Assembly (NCBI GenBank): GCA_948907985.1
Contig: CAQWMM010000053.1
Span: 1-12,545, forward strand
DNA length: 12,545 bases
Direction of reading: 5' to 3'
Source: an uncultured Bacillota bacterium
GTDB taxonomy: Bacteria; Bacillota; Dehalobacteriia; UBA4068; UBA4997
In this document: in pieces, positions 6,680-12,545 of the stretch
Layout of the letters: each line of letters opens with the position of its first letter
How positions within the stretch are numbered: the stretch's first letter is position 1
Program-made: the position numbers and the translations under genes
The notes under the pieces: generated by a model
Database searches by the model: none
Told to the model about the DNA's origin: nothing
What the model saw: the letters and a program-made list of their open reading frames with translations, nothing else

Positions 6680-6712
6680 GTGACATCTTTTGCCGGTGCA
6701 AAAGATTATAAT
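6680..6712 (+). promoter_or_regulatory. Candidate long-spacer spoIIG-type promoter
   Basis: GTGACA (6680-6685, 5 of 6 to the -35 consensus) and a perfect TATAAT (6707-6712) are 21 bases apart. The B. subtilis spoIIG promoter has the same abnormal spacing (about 22) and depends on Spo0A. Transcription would start near 6719, just before the ribosome binding site at 6721-6730, leaving a very short leader. A possible half Spo0A box (TCGAA at 6637-6641) is weak. Confidence 0.5.
6685..6706. repeat. 9+4+9 dyad filling the spoIIGA promoter spacer
   Basis: ATCTTTTGC (6685-6693) and GCAAAAGAT (6698-6706) are exact reverse complements around a CGGT centre. The dyad occupies the 21-base spacer plus the last base of the -35. 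It could be a protein-binding operator or, if transcribed from upstream, a hairpin ending the spore protein message; the tail (TATAATTTTC) is a poor U-tract. Confidence 0.65.
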
Positions 6713-6732
6713 TTTCACAAGGAGAGGAGGCG

Positions 6733-7791
6733 GTGCTTTTGGTTTATGCAGTTTATGCGGACGTGCTTTGGGGCGTAAATTTTGTGCTAGATTTGACAAT
6801 TTTGTGGGCGACGGCTCGCTTTGGCTGTTATCTGACCAGTTGGCCGCGGCTTTGCGCGGCGGCGGCTTTGGGGGCGTTTTATGGGGTGGGGCTGTTGTTT
6901 CCGGTTTTGGCCCCGCTTTATGTCTGGCCGGCGGCAGTGGGCGTGTCGATTTTGCTGCTGCTGACGGCTTTTGGTTTTTTGCCGTGGCGGCGCTTTGGCT
7001 GGCTGCTGGCCAGCTTTTATTTAATCAGCTGCGCTATGGCCGGCCTGACTTTGGCGCTAAGGGCTATGCTGGGCTGGGGCTTTGGTGAAAGCGTGGCCTC
7101 GGTTTGGCTGCTGCCGGCCCTGCTTCTGGCCATTGGTCTGGGGCTGCTGGGGATTGGCGGGTTTCGGCGAATGTTACGCCGCTTTGGGCTGGCCAGTCAG
7201 GTGGAAATTAATATTGGCGCTGAAAAGGTCAATCTGAATTGTTTTTTGGATACGGGCAACAATCTGCGTGATCCTGTTAAACAGCGGCCGGTTATGCTGG
7301 TGGAATTGACCGCTCTGCGGCGGGTTTTGCCGGCGGCGCTTTGGTATAAGCTGGCGGCGCTTTATAAAAAAGAGGGAGAAAACGCCCGCCCTTATCAGGT
7401 GTGGCTGGAATGTCAGTCTTTTGACTGGGCTGGGCGCATGCTGCTGCTGCCGTTCAGTTCGGTGGGCGAAAGCGGCGGGCTGCTGCTTGGCTTTGTGCCG
7501 GACAGGCTGCATTTTCGGCTAGCTGACGGACGCAGTGTGCAGTGCGCGCAGGATGTGGTACTGGGTATTTCTCCGCTGCCGCTTTATGGGCTGAAAGGCT
7601 GCCGGGCAATCATCAACCCGGAGGCGCTTTTGACTGATGAGGCGATGCTTTGGGAGCAGCCGGCGGCCGCCCCGCCCGCGCCCGCCCCGGATTTGCAGCT
7701 GCTGCCGGTATCCAGCCGGCGGCCGGCGGGGGCTTTGGTAGAAGTTGAACTTGGTTTGGTGGATTTTTATGAGGAAAGGAATTGGGCATGA
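6733..7791 (+). CDS. spoIIGA: Sigma-E processing aspartic peptidase SpoIIGA
   Basis: SpoIIGA is the mother-cell septal membrane protease that cleaves the pro-sequence from pro-sigma-E after a forespore signal (SpoIIR in B. subtilis). The 352-residue protein has about five hydrophobic membrane segments in its first 150 residues, beginning VYADVLWGVNFVLDLTILW, followed by a soluble aspartyl protease domain. The catalytic motif FLDTGNNLRDP places Asp at about residue 173. SSVGESGGLLLGFVPD follows further on, a conserved block of the family. GTG at 6733 and TTG at 6739 are both served by the doubled site GGAGAGGAGG at 6721-6730; the true start may be either. The stop overlaps the sigE ATG (ATGA at 7788-7791), so protease and substrate are translationally coupled. 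A proline/alanine-rich linker lies near the C-terminus. Confidence 0.95.
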   Translation: MLLVYAVYADVLWGVNFVLDLTILWATARFGCYLTSWPRLCAAAALGAFYGVGLLFPVLAPLYVWPAAVGVSILLLLTAFGFLPWRRFGWLLASFYLISCAMAGLTLALRAMLGWGFGESVASVWLLPALLLAIGLGLLGIGGFRRMLRRFGLASQVEINIGAEKVNLNCFLDTGNNLRDPVKQRPVMLVELTALRRVLPAALWYKLAALYKKEGENARPYQVWLECQSFDWAGRMLLLPFSSVGESGGLLLGFVPDRLHFRLADGRSVQCAQDVVLGISPLPLYGLKGCRAIINPEALLTDEAMLWEQPAAAPPAPAPDLQLLPVSSRRPAGALVEVELGLVDFYEERNWA

Positions 7792-8528
7792 AAATAAAAT
7801 GTAATATCGACGGACTTTTTGCGCTGCGGGATATGCTGGGGGCCTATTTGAACCATTTGTTTGGTGCGGATGAGTGTGAGAGCATTTTTTATGTGGGCAG
7901 CGGCGAAACTTTACCGGCCCCTCTTTCCGCCGAAGAGGAGGCGGAACTGATGAGCCGGCTTTCCGCCGGCGACGTCAGCGTGCGCAGTACCTTGATTGAG
8001 CATAATCTGCGGCTGGTGGTGTATATTGCGCGCAAGTTTGAAAACACCGGTATCGGCATTGAGGATTTGTCGTCCATTGGCACGATTGGGCTGATTAAGG
8101 CAGTGAATACCTTTGAACCGGAAAAAAAGATTAAGCTGGCCACCTATGCCTCGCGCTGCATTGAGAATGAAATTTTGATGTGTCTGCGGCGTACCAGCAA
8201 GCTGAAAAGCGAGGTTTCGTTTGACGAGCCGCTGAATATTGACTGGGACGGCAATGAGCTGCTGCTATCCGATGTGTTGGGCACAGACGGCGATATTATT
8301 TATCGCGAGCTGGAGGAGGAGGTGGACAAAAAGCTGCTGCGGCTGGCTATTGAAAAGCTGACGCCGCGGGAAAAAAAGATTATGGAGCTGCGTTTTGGCC
8401 TTTCCGGCGGCGAGGCCAAAACCCAAAAAGAGGTGGCCGATTTGCTGGGTATATCACAATCCTACATATCCCGGCTGGAGAAAAGGATTTTCAATCGCCT
8501 GCGCAAAGAAATCACCAAAATGGAGTAG
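7788..8528 (+). CDS. sigE: RNA polymerase sporulation sigma factor SigE (pro-sigma-E)
   Basis: Sigma-E directs early mother-cell transcription and is made as an inactive, membrane-tethered precursor. From the ATG at 7788 the product is 246 residues. The first 30 or so form the amphipathic pro-sequence, followed by FYVGSGETLPAPLSAEEE (34-51), the counterpart of the region next to the SpoIIGA cleavage site in B. subtilis. Region 2 spans about 72-135 (NLRLVVYIARKFENTGIGIE, later ATYASRCIENEILMCLRR). Region 4 with its helix-turn-helix spans about 190-242 (LTPREKKIMELRFGLSGG, then KEVADLLGISQSYISRLEKR). AAAGGA at 7775-7780 lies 7 bases before the start. An in-frame TTG at 7782 would add only two residues. 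The start overlaps the spoIIGA stop. Confidence 0.97.
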   Translation: MKIKCNIDGLFALRDMLGAYLNHLFGADECESIFYVGSGETLPAPLSAEEEAELMSRLSAGDVSVRSTLIEHNLRLVVYIARKFENTGIGIEDLSSIGTIGLIKAVNTFEPEKKIKLATYASRCIENEILMCLRRTSKLKSEVSFDEPLNIDWDGNELLLSDVLGTDGDIIYRELEEEVDKKLLRLAIEKLTPREKKIMELRFGLSGGEAKTQKEVADLLGISQSYISRLEKRIFNRLRKEITKME

Positions 8529-8538
8529 TTGCCGGCGT

Positions 8539-8556
8539 AGTATTTTATGTAATACT
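8539..8556 (+). terminator. Weak hairpin after sigE
   Basis: AGTATT (8539-8544) and AATACT (8551-8556) form a 6-bp stem with a 6-base loop, followed by TTGTTTGG. It is short and AT-rich, so at best a weak terminator between sigE and sigG. Confidence 0.25.
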
Positions 8557-8594
8557 TTGTTTGGAAAAGGGTAAAAATTGGCTTGTCTTAAATC

Positions 8595-8623
8595 GTATAT
8601 TTGCACATTGGCCTGGCAATAAT
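8595..8623 (+). promoter_or_regulatory. Candidate sigma-F-type promoter for sigG
   Basis: GTATA (8595-8599), then exactly 15 bases, then GGCAATAAT (8615-8623). The B. subtilis sigma-F pattern is about GYWTA, 15 bases, GGNRANANT, and every specified position matches. Transcription would start near 8630, about 33 bases before the sigG start. In B. subtilis sigG (spoIIIG) is known to be transcribed by sigma-F, so the context agrees. No promoter mapping is available here. Confidence 0.6.
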
Positions 8624-8662
8624 TTTTATAAGTTTGAGCGAATTTGCTGGGAGGCGATTTTA

Positions 8663-9430
8663 TTGCGAAAAGTGGAGATCTGCGGTGTTAATACGTCCAA
8701 GCTGCCCTTGCTGAATAATGAGAAAATGCGGGAACTCTTTGTGTTGGCTCAGGCCGGGGATAAGGCGGCCCGGGACGAGCTGGCGCAGGGCAATTTGCGC
8801 CTGGTGCTATCCATTGTGCAGCGTTTTGGCAATCGCGGAGAAAATCCGGACGATTTGTTTCAGGTGGGCTGCATTGGTTTGCTGAAAGCGATTGATAATT
8901 TTGATTTGAGCCTGAACGTGCGCTTTTCAACCTATGCCGTGCCGATGGTGATTGGCGAAATTCGCCGCTATCTGCGGGATAATAATTCTATTCGGGTGAG
9001 CCGTTCGGTGCGCGATATTGCCTATAAGGCGCTGACAGCCCGCGACGAGTTGGCGGCGCAAAAAGGGGTGGAGCCGAAAATTCAGGAAATCGCCGAGCGT
9101 CTGTCCCTGCCGGCCAATCAGGTGGTTTTTGCGCTGGATGCGATTGCCGAACCGGTATCCCTGTTTGAACCAATTTATAATGACGGAGGCGATCCAATTT
9201 ATGTGGTGGACCAGGTGAAAGACGAGCGGGAGAACGATCAGCGCTGGACGGAGGAGTTAAGCATTGCCACGGCTTTGGATTGTTTGAACGAGCGTGAGCA
9301 GAAGATTATTAATCTGCGCTTTTTTGTGGGCAAAACGCAGATGGAAGTGGCCGAAGAAATCGGTATCAGCCAGGCGCAGGTCAGCCGGCTGGAGAAAAAC
9401 GCTCTGCTGCATTTGCGCAAATATGTTTAG
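8663..9430 (+). CDS. sigG: RNA polymerase sporulation sigma factor SigG
   Basis: Sigma-G is the late forespore sigma factor, controlling spore protein and germination genes. From the TTG at 8663 (GGGAGG at 8649-8654, 8 bases upstream) the product is 255 residues, the normal length, and begins MRKVEICGVNTSKLPLLNNE, the diagnostic N-terminus of SigG. An in-frame TTG at 8561 would add 34 residues not seen in the family and would run through the promoter. Region 2 is at about 43-105 (NLRLVLSIVQRFGNRGENPD, then FSTYAVPMVIGEIRRYLRD). Region 3 is at 110-170. Region 4 is at 208-253 (LNEREQKIINLRFFVGKTQ, then VAEEIGISQAQVSRLEKNA). Asn44 sits where B. subtilis sigma-G has the Asn contacted by the anti-sigma factor CsfB. 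It follows sigE by 134 bases, which hold its own sigma-F-like promoter. Confidence 0.97.
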   Translation: MRKVEICGVNTSKLPLLNNEKMRELFVLAQAGDKAARDELAQGNLRLVLSIVQRFGNRGENPDDLFQVGCIGLLKAIDNFDLSLNVRFSTYAVPMVIGEIRRYLRDNNSIRVSRSVRDIAYKALTARDELAAQKGVEPKIQEIAERLSLPANQVVFALDAIAEPVSLFEPIYNDGGDPIYVVDQVKDERENDQRWTEELSIATALDCLNEREQKIINLRFFVGKTQMEVAEEIGISQAQVSRLEKNALLHLRKYV

Positions 9431-9447
9431 GCTTGCTGCTTAAAATA

Positions 9448-9478
9448 AAGCCATCCGGATTTGATTGCCGGACGGCTT
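9448..9478. terminator. Hairpin terminator after sigG, possibly bidirectional
   Basis: AAGCCATCCGG (9448-9458) pairs with CCGGACGGCTT (9468-9478) with one internal A/C mismatch and a 9-base loop. In the plus direction the following sequence has few Ts. In the minus direction the hairpin is followed by TTTATTTT, a better U-tract. It may end sigG transcripts and also stop leftward transcripts from the palindromic promoter at 9531-9575. Confidence 0.6.
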
Positions 9479-9530
9479 GAGCTTGTGTTTAATCATATAT
9501 ATAAATTGTATTTATATCTTTTATAAAAAC

Positions 9531-9575
9531 TATGTATTGAATTATATCATGGCGAGTGTTATAATTCAATACATA
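9531..9575. repeat. 16-bp perfect inverted repeat before the methyltransferase
   Basis: TATGTATTGAATTATA (9531-9546) and TATAATTCAATACATA (9560-9575) are exact reverse complements with a 13-base centre. The arms contain the -35 and -10 boxes of the promoter at 9537-9565, and by symmetry the same boxes on the other strand. Confidence 0.85.
9537..9565 (+). promoter_or_regulatory. Symmetric (two-way) promoter of the methyltransferase
   Basis: TTGAAT (9537-9542), 17 bases, TATAAT (9560-9565) on the plus strand. Because the boxes lie in a perfect inverted repeat, the minus strand reads TTGAAT (9569-9564), 17 bases, TATAAT (9546-9541). Plus-strand transcription would start near 9572, leaving about 20 bases before the methyltransferase ATG. 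The dyad may also be an operator. Confidence 0.6.
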
Positions 9576-9592
9576 AAAATGGGGGGCTAAAG

Positions 9593-10264
9593 ATGAACAT
9601 TGAGAAACAATTTAATTTGATTGCCGAAGAGTATGATAGCAAGCGTAAAAAATTCATTCCCTGTTTTGATGATTTCTATAATGAAACAACAAAATTTATT
9701 ACAGCAAACATAAATGCGCCCGAACGTATTATTGATTTGGGCGCAGGAACCGGATTGTTAACTTACTTTTGGTATAAACAGTTTCCGGAATCTGAATATC
9801 TGCTTACGGATATTGCTGATGATATGTTAAATGTTGCCAGAAAGCGTTTTAGTAATATTCGTAATATCTCATATCTGGCAGAAAATTATATTTATAAACT
9901 GCCTGATATTATGTTTGATACAGTTATTTCGGCTTTATCAATTCATCATTTGGAATACGCTGATAAAATAAAGTTGTTCTCAAGATTATATGATAAATTG
10001 CCCAATGGCGGATTGTTTGTTAATTATGATCAATTCTCTGCCGGTCAGGCCAAAATGAATAGCTGGTTCGACTCTTACTGGGAAAAATATCTGGCAAACA
10101 GCGGATTAACCGATGAAGATATGGAATTATGGAAAGAACGCAGAAAATTAGACAAAGAATGTTCGGTTGAACAGGAGATAGCTATGTTAAAAAATTGTAA
10201 CTTCAGCATTGTGAAATGTGTCTATTCATGTCAAAAGTTTTCTGTAATTATCGCAATCAAATGA
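9593..10264 (+). CDS. Class I SAM-dependent methyltransferase, substrate unknown
   Basis: This is a 223-residue cytoplasmic enzyme with a Rossmann-type SAM-binding fold. Motif I is RIIDLGAGTGLL at about 45-56, an acidic residue follows at the end of strand 2 (LLTDIADDML, about 69-78), and the post-motif strand is FDTVISALSIHHLEYADK near 105-122. The N-terminal FNLIAEEYDSKRKKFIPCFD is the cap typical of UbiE/Methyltransf_25-like small-molecule methyltransferases. No target-recognition domain is present, so DNA or rRNA methylation is not indicated. The gene is strikingly AT-rich (about one third GC by eye), unlike the GC-rich sporulation genes to its left, which suggests horizontal transfer. 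The ATG is preceded by a G-run at 9581-9586. It is expressed from a palindromic promoter and converges on the nagD-like gene, 34 bases away, with no clear terminator between them. Confidence 0.85.
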   Translation: MNIEKQFNLIAEEYDSKRKKFIPCFDDFYNETTKFITANINAPERIIDLGAGTGLLTYFWYKQFPESEYLLTDIADDMLNVARKRFSNIRNISYLAENYIYKLPDIMFDTVISALSIHHLEYADKIKLFSRLYDKLPNGGLFVNYDQFSAGQAKMNSWFDSYWEKYLANSGLTDEDMELWKERRKLDKECSVEQEIAMLKNCNFSIVKCVYSCQKFSVIIAIK

Positions 10265-10298
10265 TTGAGATATGATTAATATTAAAATTTATATCCGC

Positions 10299-11105
10299 TC
10301 AGACACAAGACTGCGCGGCTGTAACAATATCGCCGACGCCATTTAAGACAACGGTTGGCCTGTAGGCGTAAGTTTTTAGGTCATCTTTGGCTGTAACGCC
10401 GGAGAGTACCAGGACGGTAGACATACCGCTTTCCATGCCGGAAATGACATCAGTGTCCATTCTATCGCCGACCATAACGGCCTCGCCGGAATGGCAGTTT
10501 AACATCCTTAAACCGGTACGCATCATAAGTGGATTCGGTTTGCCGCAGAAGTAGGCGTTAGTGCCGGTGGCCATCTCGATGGGAGCAATCAAAGCGCGGC
10601 AGGCCGGGGCAATGCCGTTTTCGATCGGGCCGGATACGTCAGAATTGGCGCCGATAAGTTTAGCCCCGTTCAAAACCAGGTTGGTGGCTTTGGTTAAGGT
10701 TTCCAGCGAATAGGTGCGCCCTTCGCCTACAACCACATAATCAGGGTTGACGTCATTCATGGTAATACCAGCGTCATATAGAGCGTTGAGCAGTCCGGCC
10801 TCGCCAATAGCAAATACCGAACAACCAGGAGCCTGTTCTTTTAGAAAAGCGGCGGTGGCCAGGGCGCTGGTGTAGAAATGCTCTTCCGGTACGTCAAGCC
10901 CCATACGAGCCAATTTTTGGTGCAGTTCCCTGGGGGTGTAACCGCTGTTGTTGGTTAAAAAGAGATATTCCTTGTGTTCGCTGTGCAGCCAATGAATAAA
11001 TTCTGCTACGCCGGGCAGCACCTTATTTCCATGATAAATTACACCGTCCATATCACAGATAAAGCCTTTTTTGGCGTTAAAATCAAGCATATATGTTTGT
11101 TCCAT
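10299..11105 (-). CDS. nagD: NagD-like HAD-IIA family phosphatase
   Basis: This family of cytoplasmic Mg-dependent phosphatases includes E. coli NagD, which acts on nucleoside monophosphates such as UMP, and other members that act on p-nitrophenyl phosphate or sugar phosphates; the substrate here is not known. The 268-residue product shows all HAD motifs: nucleophile FICDMDGVIY (Asp18 and Asp20), motif II LFLTNNSGYT near 49-58, the class-IIA cap between motifs II and III with DVNPDYVVVGEGRTYS, motif III lysine in FCGKPNPLMMRT near 187-198, and motif IV VMVGDRMDTDVISGM near 211-225. Similarity to E. coli NagD is high by eye across the cap. The ATG at 11105 has AAAGG about 9 bases upstream. Two tandem vegetative promoters lie above it. 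It is more GC-rich than the genes on either side. Confidence 0.9.
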   Translation of the reverse strand: MEQTYMLDFNAKKGFICDMDGVIYHGNKVLPGVAEFIHWLHSEHKEYLFLTNNSGYTPRELHQKLARMGLDVPEEHFYTSALATAAFLKEQAPGCSVFAIGEAGLLNALYDAGITMNDVNPDYVVVGEGRTYSLETLTKATNLVLNGAKLIGANSDVSGPIENGIAPACRALIAPIEMATGTNAYFCGKPNPLMMRTGLRMLNCHSGEAVMVGDRMDTDVISGMESGMSTVLVLSGVTAKDDLKTYAYRPTVVLNGVGDIVTAAQSCV

Positions 11106-11149
11106 GTTTTTATGCCTTTCTTTTAATAATTTTTGTTGGTTTAAAATTA

Positions 11150-11178
11150 ATTATATGGCAAATTTGTAAAATACACAA
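11150..11178 (-). promoter_or_regulatory. Proximal sigma-A promoter of the nagD-like gene
   Basis: On the minus strand TTGTGT (11178-11173), 17 bases, then perfect TATAAT (11155-11150). Transcription would begin near 11143, with a leader of about 38 bases. Confidence 0.6.
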
Positions 11179-11181
11179 GTG

Positions 11182-11210
11182 ATTTTATGTGAAATCTGTG
11201 TAAAAGTCAA
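11182..11210 (-). promoter_or_regulatory. Distal sigma-A promoter of the nagD-like gene
   Basis: On the minus strand TTGACT (11210-11205), 17 bases, then TAAAAT (11187-11182). Each hexamer matches the consensus at 5 of 6 positions. It lies in tandem just above the proximal promoter. Confidence 0.5.
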
Positions 11211-11226
11211 TATTCTTTAAGGTTTT

Positions 11227-11261
11227 AACCCCCTGTGCAATACAGAATTGAACAGGGGGTT
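11227..11261 (+). terminator. Strong GC hairpin between nagD-like gene and recombinase
   Basis: AACCCCCTGT (11227-11236) and ACAGGGGGTT (11252-11261) form a perfect 10-bp stem with a 15-base loop, followed on the plus strand by TGTATAG. The U-tract is poor, and no plus-strand gene ends close to it (the methyltransferase stops at 10264). It may be an orphan terminator left after rearrangement, or an insulator upstream of the recombinase. Confidence 0.5.
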
Positions 11262-11444
11262 TGTATAGATCTCTTGATTATTGTTTTTTACTTGACTATT
11301 ACAAATTGCCGGGGGATATTTATTTCGTATGGATACTTATACGCTCAGCTAGTCCTGTTAGTATTAGTAAAAAAATAAAGTCAGGAAGTATAATACCTGA
11401 TATAATCTTCTCAAAAGGAAAAATTTGGGAGGATATAACAGATT
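11262..11444 (+). other. AT-rich leader of the recombinase gene
   Basis: This stretch completes the 339-base gap between the nagD-like gene and the recombinase. A weak promoter candidate is TTGACT (11292-11297), 17 bases, GATATT (11315-11320). Two further TATAAT boxes (11389-11394, 11401-11406) lack a good -35. The first is flanked by TCAGG and CCTGA (11381-11400), a short dyad that may be an operator. GGGAGG at 11427-11432 is the ribosome binding site. No convincing gene is seen. Confidence 0.3.
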
Positions 11445-12287
11445 ATGTTAAAGTTTATCACAAAAGAGCTTTTGCAGCAATTCAAGGATTATTTGAAATA
11501 TGAAGAGAGAGAACAAAGCACAATAAATAAATATTTGCACGACGTCCAGGCATTTGCCGACTGGCTGCAAGAAAAAGAAGTAAGCAAAGAAAATCTAACA
11601 GCATATAAAGAATATTTAATAAAGAAGAAATACAATCCCAAAACCGTCAACGGTATTTTGTCCGCCATAAATAAATTTCTGGCATTTGCCGGTTGGGCAG
11701 ATTTAAAAGTGAAATATCTGCGTATCCAACGGCAGCTTTTCAGAAACTCCAATCGGGAACTGACGCAGGCGGAATATTTGAAACTAATTAGTAAAGCGCA
11801 GGAGTTGGGCAAAGAACGCTTAAGTCTGCTTATGCAGACAATCTGCGCCACCGGCATTAGGGTTAGTGAATTAAAGTACATAACAATGGAAGCGGTAAAA
11901 AAGAGCCGGGCGGAAATCAGTTTGAAAGGGAAAATCCGCACGATTTTGCTGACGGGGAAGCTTTGCAAAAAACTGTTAAAGTATGCTAAAGGGCAAAAAA
12001 TAACCTCTGGGGAGATATTTCTCACCAGAAGCGGGAGGGGTTTGGGGCGTAAGCAGATATGGGCGGAGATGAAAGCTTTGTGTCGGCAGACCGGAGTTGC
12101 GGCCGGCAAGGTGTTTCCCCACAATCTGCGGCATTTGTTTGCCAGAACATTCTACAAGGTTTGCAAAGACGTGGCTAAGCTGGCCGATGTTTTAGGACAC
12201 AGCAGCATTGAAACCACGCGGATATATTTAATTTCCACCGGGGTGGAGCATTTACAGACATTGAATAAACTCAACTTATTATGCTAA
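11445..12287 (+). CDS. Tyrosine recombinase / phage-type integrase
   Basis: Tyrosine recombinases cut and rejoin DNA at specific sites through a covalent 3'-phosphotyrosine intermediate. The 280-residue product has an N-terminal SAM-like core-binding domain (about 8-85, FKDYLKYEEREQSTINKYLH) and a C-terminal catalytic domain with the complete active site: Arg139 in CATGIRVSEL, a strand lysine in LKGKIRTILL (161 or 163), His226 and Arg229 in PHNLRHLFAR, His252 in VLGHSSIETT, and Tyr261 in TRIYL. It therefore looks catalytically intact. Size and layout resemble XerC/XerD-like or small stand-alone integrases rather than large phage integrases with an arm-binding domain. The ATG at 11445 has GGGAGG 12 bases upstream. 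No excisionase, phage gene or att repeat is seen nearby, so its substrate may lie outside the window or be a local invertible site. Confidence 0.93.
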   Translation: MLKFITKELLQQFKDYLKYEEREQSTINKYLHDVQAFADWLQEKEVSKENLTAYKEYLIKKKYNPKTVNGILSAINKFLAFAGWADLKVKYLRIQRQLFRNSNRELTQAEYLKLISKAQELGKERLSLLMQTICATGIRVSELKYITMEAVKKSRAEISLKGKIRTILLTGKLCKKLLKYAKGQKITSGEIFLTRSGRGLGRKQIWAEMKALCRQTGVAAGKVFPHNLRHLFARTFYKVCKDVAKLADVLGHSSIETTRIYLISTGVEHLQTLNKLNLLC

Positions 12288-12388
12288 TGAAAAACAGGAC
12301 AAAATCAATCTTCCGTGGCAAGGCATCACTAACAAAACTGCAAAATATATACTTTCAAGCCTAAAACTCACCAAAAAAAACAAAAAAT

Positions 12389-12422
12389 CAGACTGCTCAA
12401 AAAAGATTTTCTGAACAGTCTG
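12389..12422 (-). terminator. Rho-independent terminator oriented leftward
   Basis: CAGACTGCTCA (12389-12399) pairs with TGAACAGTCTG (12412-12422) with one mismatch. On the minus strand the hairpin is followed by ATTTTTTG and then a run of eight Ts, a strong U-tract. On the plus strand, where it would serve the recombinase gene, the tail has almost no Ts. No minus-strand gene is seen between it and the window edge. Confidence 0.6.
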
Positions 12423-12471
12423 CTTAAATGCACCCGAAAAAAACTGCCAAATAAAAATTTACAAAAAAGTC

Positions 12472-12500
12472 TTGTAATTCGGCAGCCATAGTGTTATACT
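12472..12500 (+). promoter_or_regulatory. Sigma-A promoter for a gene beyond the right edge
   Basis: TTGTAA (12472-12477), 17 bases, TATACT (12495-12500). The last bases of the window (ACAGGACAGAGGAT) contain a likely ribosome binding site, so a plus-strand gene probably starts just outside. The remainder of 12288-12545 holds only the hairpin at 12389-12422 and A-rich sequence. Confidence 0.6.
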
Positions 12501-12545
12501 ATTTGCGTATTAATATTTTTTTGTTTTTTACACAGGACAGAGGAT

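Noticed and set aside
11261..11503. 80-codon plus-strand open frame overlapping the recombinase start
   Set aside because: It has no ribosome binding site or recognisable domain and overlaps a clearly real gene in another frame; it also runs through the likely recombinase leader.
9555..12498. AGTGTTATA present at 9555-9563 and 12490-12498 as possible attachment-site direct repeats
   Set aside because: Only nine bases are shared, and both copies fall on the -10 region of promoters, which explains the similarity without recombination.

Overview
The window is a chromosomal segment of an endospore-forming member of the Firmicutes (Bacillota), most likely in Clostridia or Negativicutes. This rests on the adjacent spoIIGA, sigE and sigG genes, a BofC-like protein and an alpha/beta-type small acid-soluble spore protein, together with GGAGG-type ribosome binding sites and frequent GTG/TTG starts. 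The genus cannot be told from the sequence. Base composition is GC-rich by eye up to about 9430 and clearly more AT-rich over much of the remainder.

Layout. (1) 1-2866, minus strand: pth then mfd, a translation/repair pair read leftward from one promoter; mfd runs off the left edge. (2) 3068-6288, plus strand: a double PRC-barrel protein, a BofC-like membrane-anchored protein behind a consensus vegetative promoter, a YlxP (DUF503) protein preceded by a decayed copy of its own 5' end, the tRNA methyltransferase TrmL and a YigZ/IMPACT protein. (3) 6342-9430, plus strand: the sporulation core. A small acid-soluble spore protein is followed by spoIIGA-sigE, which overlap by ATGA, and then sigG. 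Three promoter candidates fit the known B. subtilis cascade: a sigma-G-like site before the spore protein gene, a long-spacer sigma-A/Spo0A-style site before spoIIGA, and a full match to the sigma-F pattern before sigG. (4) 9431-12545: an AT-richer accessory-looking region with a SAM-dependent methyltransferase behind a perfectly palindromic promoter, a NagD-like HAD phosphatase on the minus strand with two tandem promoters, a complete tyrosine recombinase, and a plus-strand promoter at the right edge for a gene outside the window.

How the parts work together. SpoIIGA is the membrane protease that matures pro-sigma-E in the mother cell. Sigma-G is the late forespore factor, expected to be switched on by sigma-F. 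Sigma-G in turn drives spore protein genes such as the one just upstream. The BofC-like protein may belong to the forespore-to-mother-cell signalling checkpoint.

The most unusual signals are regulatory. The long spacer of the spoIIGA promoter is filled exactly by a 9+4+9 dyad. A 12-bp inverted repeat has one arm inside the bofC promoter spacer. A 16-bp perfect inverted repeat forms a two-way symmetric promoter before the methyltransferase. I found no CRISPR array, rRNA, tRNA or recognisable complete insertion sequence, and no clear case for a new defence system.
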